A DNA stretch of 48,771 nucleotides from Agromyces mediolanus (GTDB lineage Bacteria > Actinomycetota > Actinomycetes > Actinomycetales > Microbacteriaceae). The stretch covers positions 127,187 through 175,957 of the forward strand of contig NZ_BMRJ01000005.1 of the NCBI RefSeq assembly GCF_014648575.1. Reading direction: 5' to 3'. Made by a program: the position numbers and the translations under genes. This document shows, one piece after another, positions 43,834 through 48,771 of this stretch (its first letter is position 1; the number at the start of each line of letters is the position of its first letter). The notes under the pieces are model-generated. The model worked only from the letters and a program-made list of their open reading frames with translations. It did no database searches and was not told the DNA's origin.

Positions 43834-44913
43834 TCAGGCGTGCGGCTCGGTCGCCGCGTCGATGAGCGCGACGAAGCGCTCGGTGCCGTCACGGAACCCC
43901 GTGCCGAGCGCCAGCCGGCCCATCTCCGCGATGCGTGCGGGGTCGGCGAGGAGCGGCAGCACCTCGGAGGCGAACCAGTCGGGGGTGAACTGCGCGTCGT
44001 CGACGAGGATGCCGCCGCCCGCCGCGACCACGCCCGCCGCGTTGAAGCGCTGCTCGCCATTGCCCACGGGGTAGGGCACGTACACAGCCGGGATGCCGAG
44101 CGCCGAGAGTTCGCTGACGGTCGCCGCTCCCGCGCGCGAGACCGCGAAGTCCGCGAGCGCGAGGGCCAGGTCCATCCGGTCCGCGTACGAGACGAAGCGG
44201 TAGCCCTCGACCCCGGGATCGCTCGCCTCGGCGGTGCCGCCAGCGATGTGCAGCACCTGCCAGCCGGCATCCACGATCCGCTGCGCGGAGTCGACCATCG
44301 TGCCGTTGATCCGTCGGGCGCCGAGCGAGCCGCCGGTGGCGAGCAGCACCGGCCGCGCGGCATCCAGTTCGAAGTACGCGGCGGCCTCGGCTCGCGACGC
44401 CGCGCGATCGAGCTGCTCGATCTCGCGACGGAGCGGCATGCCGACGAGCTGCGCACCGCGCAGCGGCGTGCCGGCGAAGGCCACGCCGACGCCGGCGGCC
44501 CAGCGCGCGCCGAGGCGGTTGGCGAGGCCGGGACGGGCGTTCGCCTCGTGGATGACGACCGGCACACCCGCGCGCCGCGCCGCGAGGTACGCGGGCGTCG
44601 AGACGTAGCCGCCGAACCCGACGACGACGTCGACGCCGTGCTCGGCGATGAGCTCCCGCACGATGCCGATCGAGCGGCCGAACGCCCGGGGGAAGCGCAG
44701 CGCCGCGGCGTTCGGACGCCGCGGGAACGGCACCTTCGGGATCGTGAGCAGCCGGTAGCCGCGCTGCGGGACGAGGCGAGACTCCAGGCCCTCCGCGGTG
44801 CCGAGCACGAGCACGACGGAGTCGGGCTCGCGTTCGCGCAGTCGGTCGGCGACGGCGAGCAGGGGGTTCACGTGGCCGGCGGTGCCTCCGCCGGCGAGGA
44901 GGTAGACGGTCAT
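43834..44913 (-). CDS. murG: Undecaprenyl-PP-MurNAc-pentapeptide N-acetylglucosaminyltransferase
   Basis: The protein has 359 residues. GT-B fold motifs include LAGGGTAGHVNPLLA at the N-terminus, VGFGGYVSTPAYLAA, VIHEANARPGLANR and, in the UDP-GlcNAc-binding half, ATGGSLGARRIN and SRAGAATVSELSALGIPAVYVPYP. It converts lipid I to lipid II on the inner membrane face. The ATG overlaps the ftsW stop by 4 bases, which sets the start against a much longer open frame. Confidence 0.97.
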   Translation of the reverse strand: MTVYLLAGGGTAGHVNPLLAVADRLREREPDSVVLVLGTAEGLESRLVPQRGYRLLTIPKVPFPRRPNAAALRFPRAFGRSIGIVRELIAEHGVDVVVGFGGYVSTPAYLAARRAGVPVVIHEANARPGLANRLGARWAAGVGVAFAGTPLRGAQLVGMPLRREIEQLDRAASRAEAAAYFELDAARPVLLATGGSLGARRINGTMVDSAQRIVDAGWQVLHIAGGTAEASDPGVEGYRFVSYADRMDLALALADFAVSRAGAATVSELSALGIPAVYVPYPVGNGEQRFNAAGVVAAGGGILVDDAQFTPDWFASEVLPLLADPARIAEMGRLALGTGFRDGTERFVALIDAATEPHA

Positions 44914-46184
44914 CGCGCGGCGCCCGCCGTCGCCGGGACGCTCCCGCGCAGCCAGCGGCCGCTGCCGCCCCCGTCCGGGTTCCGCGCGACCGAGAGCACG
45001 ATGCCGATCGCGAAGAGGGTCGTGAGGAGGGCCGTGCCTCCAGCGGAGACGAGCGGAAGGGGGACGCCAAGGACCGGGAAGACGCGGAGCACGACACCGA
45101 TATTGACACACGCCTGCACGATGACCCACACCATGACCGAAGCCGTGGCCGCTTTGCCGAAGGGCGTGCGGGCGCCGCGCAGCACCCGGGCGAAGGCGAT
45201 CGCGAGCAGCACGAACATGGCGATCACGACGATCGCGCCGATCAGGCCGAGCTCCTCGCCGATGATCGCGAAGATGAAGTCGTTCGCCGCCGCGGGCAGC
45301 CACGACCATTTGGCCGCCGAATTGCCGAGGCCGACGCCGAACACCCCGCCGTTCGCGAGGGCGAAGGTGCCGTGCTGGATCTGCCAGCACGCGTCCACGT
45401 CGACCTTGGTGCAGCTCTCCTGCACGAAGCTCATGATGCGCTTCATGCGGTTCTCGCTCGAGAAGGCGACGATCACGAACAGCAGGGCGGCGACGAGCAC
45501 CGGGCCGATGAGCAGGCGGATCCGGATGCCCACGAGGAACAGCGCGCCGATCAGCATGGCGCCCATGATCATGACCGTGCCGAGGTCGCCGCCGAGGAGC
45601 ACGAGGCCGATCGAGCCGCCGCCGACGAGCAGGATCGGCAGCACGCCGTGCACGAAGTCGCCCAGCTGGGCCTGCTTCTTCGTCACGATGAGCCCGAGCC
45701 ACATCACCATCGAGACCTTGATCATCTCCGAGGGCTGGAACTGGAACCCGGCGATCGAGATCCAGTTCGTGTTGCCGCCGACCTCGACGCCGAGCGGCGT
45801 CGCGACGACGAGAAGCTGCATGAGGCACGAGACCGCCATGGCCGGCCAGGCGAGCAGCATCCACACCCGTTGCGGCATCCGGCTCGCGAGCAGCATGACC
45901 GGCACGCCGACGGCCGCGAACGCGGCCTGCCGGCCGATCTGCACGAAGGCGCCGCCGTCCTCGATGCGGGACTCCACCACCGAGGAGGAGAGCACCATGA
46001 CGAGGCCGAAGACGACGAGGAAGAGCGTGGTGCCGAGCAGCAGGTAGAAGTCGCCCGACTCCACGCGGAGCACCCGCCCGAAGCGGATCCGGGCCGCGGC
46101 CATCCCGCGCGGCTCGGTGGAGGGCTCCCCGCCGGCGGCGTCAGTCCTGATCGGCTCGGGGGTCGGCTGCGGTGCCATCGGCAT
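44910..46184 (-). CDS. ftsW: SEDS peptidoglycan glycosyltransferase FtsW
   Basis: The protein has 424 residues and about ten membrane helices between residues 43 and 405. Diagnostic stretches are GNTNWISIAGFQFQPSEMIKVSMVMWLG, the GGDLGTVMIMG region that holds the catalytic Asp, and the final PVLGVPLPLVSAGGTALLTTL. It polymerises lipid II at the septum with its partner class B PBP. The ATG at 46184 is chosen because GGGAGG lies 8 bases upstream; GTG 46193 would be fused to that ribosome site. It overlaps the end of murD by 44 bases. Confidence 0.95.
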   Translation of the reverse strand: MPMAPQPTPEPIRTDAAGGEPSTEPRGMAAARIRFGRVLRVESGDFYLLLGTTLFLVVFGLVMVLSSSVVESRIEDGGAFVQIGRQAAFAAVGVPVMLLASRMPQRVWMLLAWPAMAVSCLMQLLVVATPLGVEVGGNTNWISIAGFQFQPSEMIKVSMVMWLGLIVTKKQAQLGDFVHGVLPILLVGGGSIGLVLLGGDLGTVMIMGAMLIGALFLVGIRIRLLIGPVLVAALLFVIVAFSSENRMKRIMSFVQESCTKVDVDACWQIQHGTFALANGGVFGVGLGNSAAKWSWLPAAANDFIFAIIGEELGLIGAIVVIAMFVLLAIAFARVLRGARTPFGKAATASVMVWVIVQACVNIGVVLRVFPVLGVPLPLVSAGGTALLTTLFAIGIVLSVARNPDGGGSGRWLRGSVPATAGAAR

Positions 46185-47676
46185 CCGCCTCACCTCCCAG
46201 CATCGCTCTGACCGCCTCGTGGAATCTGCGACCGCGGTCCGCGTAGTCGGTGAATTGGTCCATCGACGCCGCCGCCGGCGCGAGCAGCACGGTGTCGCCC
46301 TGCTCGGCCACCGAGGCCGCCAACGCGACCGCCTCGGGCATCACGTTCTCAGTGTCCGGCGCGAGGACCTCGAAGAGCGGCAGTTCGGGCGCGTGTCGGC
46401 GGAACGCCGCGACCAGCTCGTCGCGAGCCGTCCCGATCACGATCGCGGCCCGGAGCCGGCCGACGTGCGCCGCGACGAGCGAATCGGCGTCGACGCCCTT
46501 GAGCAGACCGCCCACGATCCAGACCACCCGGCCGAAGGCCTTCAGCGAAGCCTGCGCGGCATGCGGGTTCGTCGCCTTGGAGTCGTCGATCCACCGCACG
46601 CCGCCGGCGATCGCGACGGTCTCGATGCGGTGCGCGTCGAGCCGGAACTCCCCCAGCGCGTCGTGGATGATGCCGACGGGGACGCCCGCGGCCCGGGCGA
46701 GCGCCGCGGCGGCGAGGATGTTCTGCACGATGTGCGGGGCGTCGAGCCCGCGCGGCTCGAGCTCGGCGACCGTGATGATCTCGAGCGCCGTGCGGTGCCG
46801 GTCGTCGAGGAAGGCGCGGTCGCAGAGGATGCCCTCGACGACGCCGAAGTCGCTCGGTCCGGGCACGTCGAGCCCGAAGCCGATGGCGCGTGCGCCCTCC
46901 TCGACCTCCGCCTCCTCGACCATGAGCCGCGTCGCCTCGTCGGCCCGGTTGTAGACGCAGGCGAGCCTGGTGTTCGCGTAGACCTTGGCCTTCGCGTCCC
47001 GGTAGCCCGCGAAGGAGCCGTGCCAGTCCAGGTGGTCGTCGGCGAGGTTCAGGCAGACGCTCGCGAGCGGATGCAGTGCGCCGGGCCCTGCGGTGGGCAC
47101 GTGATGCAGCTGGTAGCTCGACAGCTCGACGACGAGCACGTCGAAGCCCTGCGGGTCTCGCACGGCGTCGAGCACCGGCACGCCGATGTTGCCGCACGGT
47201 GCCGCGCGCAGGCCGTTGGCGGCGAGGAACGTCGCGGCGAGCTGCGTCGTCGTCGTCTTGCCGTTCGTGCCGGTGACGAGGATCCACTCGGCGGTCTCGA
47301 CCTTGTCGCGGACGCGCCAGGCGAGCTCGATGTCGCCCCAGACCGGGACGCCCTCCGTCCCGGCCCACTCGAGCACGGGATGGTCGGGGTGGAACCCGGG
47401 CGAGGCCACGAGGAGTTCGGGCGCGAACTCGGCGAGCTCGCCGGGCACCGTCTCGAGCGGGTCGGTGACGAGCCGGGCGCCGATGACCTCCAGGATGCGG
47501 GCGCGATCGTCGTCGCGCGCCGGGGCGAGCACGAGCACCTCCGCGCCGAGCTCGGTGAGGGTGTCGGCGACGGCGAAGCCGGTGACGCCGAGGCCGAGGA
47601 CCGCGACCCTCAGTCCGGTCCAGTCGGCGTGCCAGCTGGTGAGCCCGTCGAGCCGCTCGGCAGTGGCGCCGGGCAT
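46141..47676 (-). CDS. murD: UDP-N-acetylmuramoyl-L-alanine-D-glutamate ligase
   Basis: The protein has 511 residues. The N-terminal UDP-binding part has VAVLGLGVTGFAVADTL, the ATP loop is LVTGTNGKTTTTQL, and the central motifs are VVELSSYQL and NLADDHLDWHG. The C-terminal part contains WIDDSKATNPHAA. It adds D-Glu to the muramoyl-Ala precursor. The ATG at 47676 overlaps the mraY stop (TGATG arrangement). An ATG 15 bases further upstream has no ribosome site. The tail of about 15 residues is Asp/Ala-rich and extends under the ftsW start. Confidence 0.95.
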   Translation of the reverse strand: MPGATAERLDGLTSWHADWTGLRVAVLGLGVTGFAVADTLTELGAEVLVLAPARDDDRARILEVIGARLVTDPLETVPGELAEFAPELLVASPGFHPDHPVLEWAGTEGVPVWGDIELAWRVRDKVETAEWILVTGTNGKTTTTQLAATFLAANGLRAAPCGNIGVPVLDAVRDPQGFDVLVVELSSYQLHHVPTAGPGALHPLASVCLNLADDHLDWHGSFAGYRDAKAKVYANTRLACVYNRADEATRLMVEEAEVEEGARAIGFGLDVPGPSDFGVVEGILCDRAFLDDRHRTALEIITVAELEPRGLDAPHIVQNILAAAALARAAGVPVGIIHDALGEFRLDAHRIETVAIAGGVRWIDDSKATNPHAAQASLKAFGRVVWIVGGLLKGVDADSLVAAHVGRLRAAIVIGTARDELVAAFRRHAPELPLFEVLAPDTENVMPEAVALAASVAEQGDTVLLAPAAASMDQFTDYADRGRRFHEAVRAMLGGEADADGTAADPRADQD

Positions 47677-48770
47677 CAGCTCTGGAGCCATTCGAGGTAG
47701 AAGGTGCCGACGCCGGCGGCGACGAGGAGGCCGCCGATGATCCAGAACCGCACGACGATGGTGACCTCGGCCCACCCCTTCAGCTCGAAGTGGTGATGGA
47801 TCGGGCTCATCAGGAAGATCCGCTTGCCGTGCGTGAGCTTGAAGTACGCCCGCTGCACGATCACCGACCCCGTCTCGATCACGAACAGCCCGCCGATCAG
47901 GACCAGCAGCAGCTCCGTACGGCTCACGATCGCCAACGCCGCGAGCGCCCCGCCCAGCGCGAGCGACCCCGTGTCGCCCATATAGATCTTCGCCGGGTTC
48001 GTGTTCCACCACAGGAAGCCGATGAGTCCACCCACGATCGCCGTCGCGACGATCGCGAGATCGAGCGGGTCGCGGACCTCGTAGCAGCGGTAGGCATCCG
48101 CCTGATTCAGATTCGGATTCGCGCAGGCCTGGTTGAACTGCCAGAAGCCGATCACGACGAACGAGCCGATCGCGAGGATCGACGCCCCGCCCGCGAGCCC
48201 GTCCAGCCCGTCGGTCACGTTCACCCCGTTCGACGCCGCCGTCGAGATCAAACAGATCCACACCACGTACAGGACGGTGCCCGCGATCGTGCCGAACACC
48301 ATGAAGTCCAACGGCAGATCCCGGATGAACGAGATCTTCGTATCCGCCGGCGTCGTGCCCTGCGCATTCGGGAACTGCAACGCCAACACCGCGAACGTCC
48401 CCGCGACCACGACCTGCCCGGCGACCTTCGCCCAACCCCCCAGGCCCAGGCTCTGCTTCTTCCGCGTCTTCAAGAAATCGTCGATGAACCCGACCACCCC
48501 GAGCCCGACCATCATGAACAGCACCAACAGCCCCGACGCCGTGGCACCCTCACCATTGATCAGCGTCGCCCCGAAATACCCGAACAAGGCACCCAGGATG
48601 AAGATGATCCCACCCATCGTGGGCGTGCCCCGCTTCACATGATGCGACTGCGGCCCGTCATCACGGATGAACTGCCCCCACCCCAACCGCGTGAACAACC
48701 GGATGAACAACGGGGTCAGAAAGAGCGTGAAGGCGAGCGACAAGGCTCCAGCGGTCAGCAGTGCTCTCAC
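47676..48770 (-). CDS. mraY: Phospho-MurNAc-pentapeptide translocase MraY
   Basis: The protein has 364 residues with about ten membrane helices. Signatures are [16 protein letters not shown], the active-site pair in [26 protein letters not shown] and the lipid-phosphate loop [12 protein letters not shown]. It makes lipid I from UDP-MurNAc-pentapeptide and undecaprenyl phosphate and is the target of several nucleoside antibiotics. The GTG is one base inside the window edge, so the gene is complete, but its ribosome site is outside. Codon use differs along the gene: eleven TTG leucine codons lie in roughly the first 185 codons and one in the rest. Confidence 0.97.
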   Translation of the reverse strand: MRALLTAGALSLAFTLFLTPLFIRLFTRLGWGQFIRDDGPQSHHVKRGTPTMGGIIFILGALFGYFGATLINGEGATASGLLVLFMMVGLGVVGFIDDFLKTRKKQSLGLGGWAKVAGQVVVAGTFAVLALQFPNAQGTTPADTKISFIRDLPLDFMVFGTIAGTVLYVVWICLISTAASNGVNVTDGLDGLAGGASILAIGSFVVIGFWQFNQACANPNLNQADAYRCYEVRDPLDLAIVATAIVGGLIGFLWWNTNPAKIYMGDTGSLALGGALAALAIVSRTELLLVLIGGLFVIETGSVIVQRAYFKLTHGKRIFLMSPIHHHFELKGWAEVTIVVRFWIIGGLLVAAGVGTFYLEWLQS

Positions 48771-48771
48771 G

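Noticed and set aside
1..48771. CRISPR arrays, insertion sequences, integrases or phage genes
   Set aside because: No regularly spaced repeats, transposase motifs or attachment-type repeats were seen; gene content is chromosomal core apart from a few regulators and transporters.

Overview
The window is very GC-rich and densely coded, with overlapping or nearly touching genes and frequent GTG starts. Gene content and order point to a high-GC actinobacterium, most likely of the Microbacteriaceae type. The evidence is the mraY-murD-ftsW-murG-murC-ftsQ-ftsZ-yggS-sepF-yggT-divIVA-lspA-rluD-dnaE run, the rpsT/holA/comEC/comEA/leuS block, and lepA followed by a DUF1990 gene and hemW. I found no tRNA, rRNA, CRISPR array, insertion sequence or prophage. 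No gap between genes exceeds 300 bases.

Layout. (1) 1-4271: a small DUF4870 membrane protein converges on the lepA-DUF1990-hemW operon. (2) 4336-6992: a two-component system (NarL-type kinase and LuxR-type regulator) overlaps an alpha/beta hydrolase gene. (3) 7008-7445: rpsT with its own promoter, leader hairpin and terminator. (4) 7650-16104, minus strand: leuS, comEA-comEC, holA and pabB. comEC has no stop codon of its own before holA. (5) 16153-23316: the bd oxidase operon cydA-cydB-cydD-cydC, divergent from a BlaI/MecI-type repressor and an M56 metallopeptidase. Two copies of a perfect dyad, CTTCTAC-N5-GTAGAAG, lie in the shared promoter region. (6) 23411-24189: a DedA-family protein. (7) 24223-28150, minus strand: a TetR regulator followed by a four-gene osmoprotectant-type ABC importer. 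(8) 28205-29351: an App1-type phosphatase gene with a perfect 12-bp inverted repeat upstream. (9) 29425-35911: dnaE, hisD, nrdR and pyrD. (10) 35999-48770: the cell wall and division cluster, read right to left from mraY to rluD.

How the genes work together. The mraY-to-ftsQ genes make and use lipid-linked peptidoglycan precursor for the divisome. ftsZ has its own leader, separated from ftsQ by three stem-loops, and is followed by yggS, sepF, yggT and divIVA, the usual actinobacterial set for Z-ring anchoring and polar growth. The cyd operon encodes a high-affinity terminal oxidase and its assembly transporter. Its arrangement with a BlaI-type repressor and a membrane peptidase that lacks a penicillin sensor suggests that respiration is controlled by a BlaR/BlaI-like proteolytic switch. 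This is my leading candidate for an under-described system.

A second recurring theme is promoter architecture. At least nine genes carry a TAnnnT-like -10 element placed 6-10 bases before the start codon, which predicts leaderless or nearly leaderless mRNAs. Functions are inferred from protein motifs and gene context; no database search was possible.
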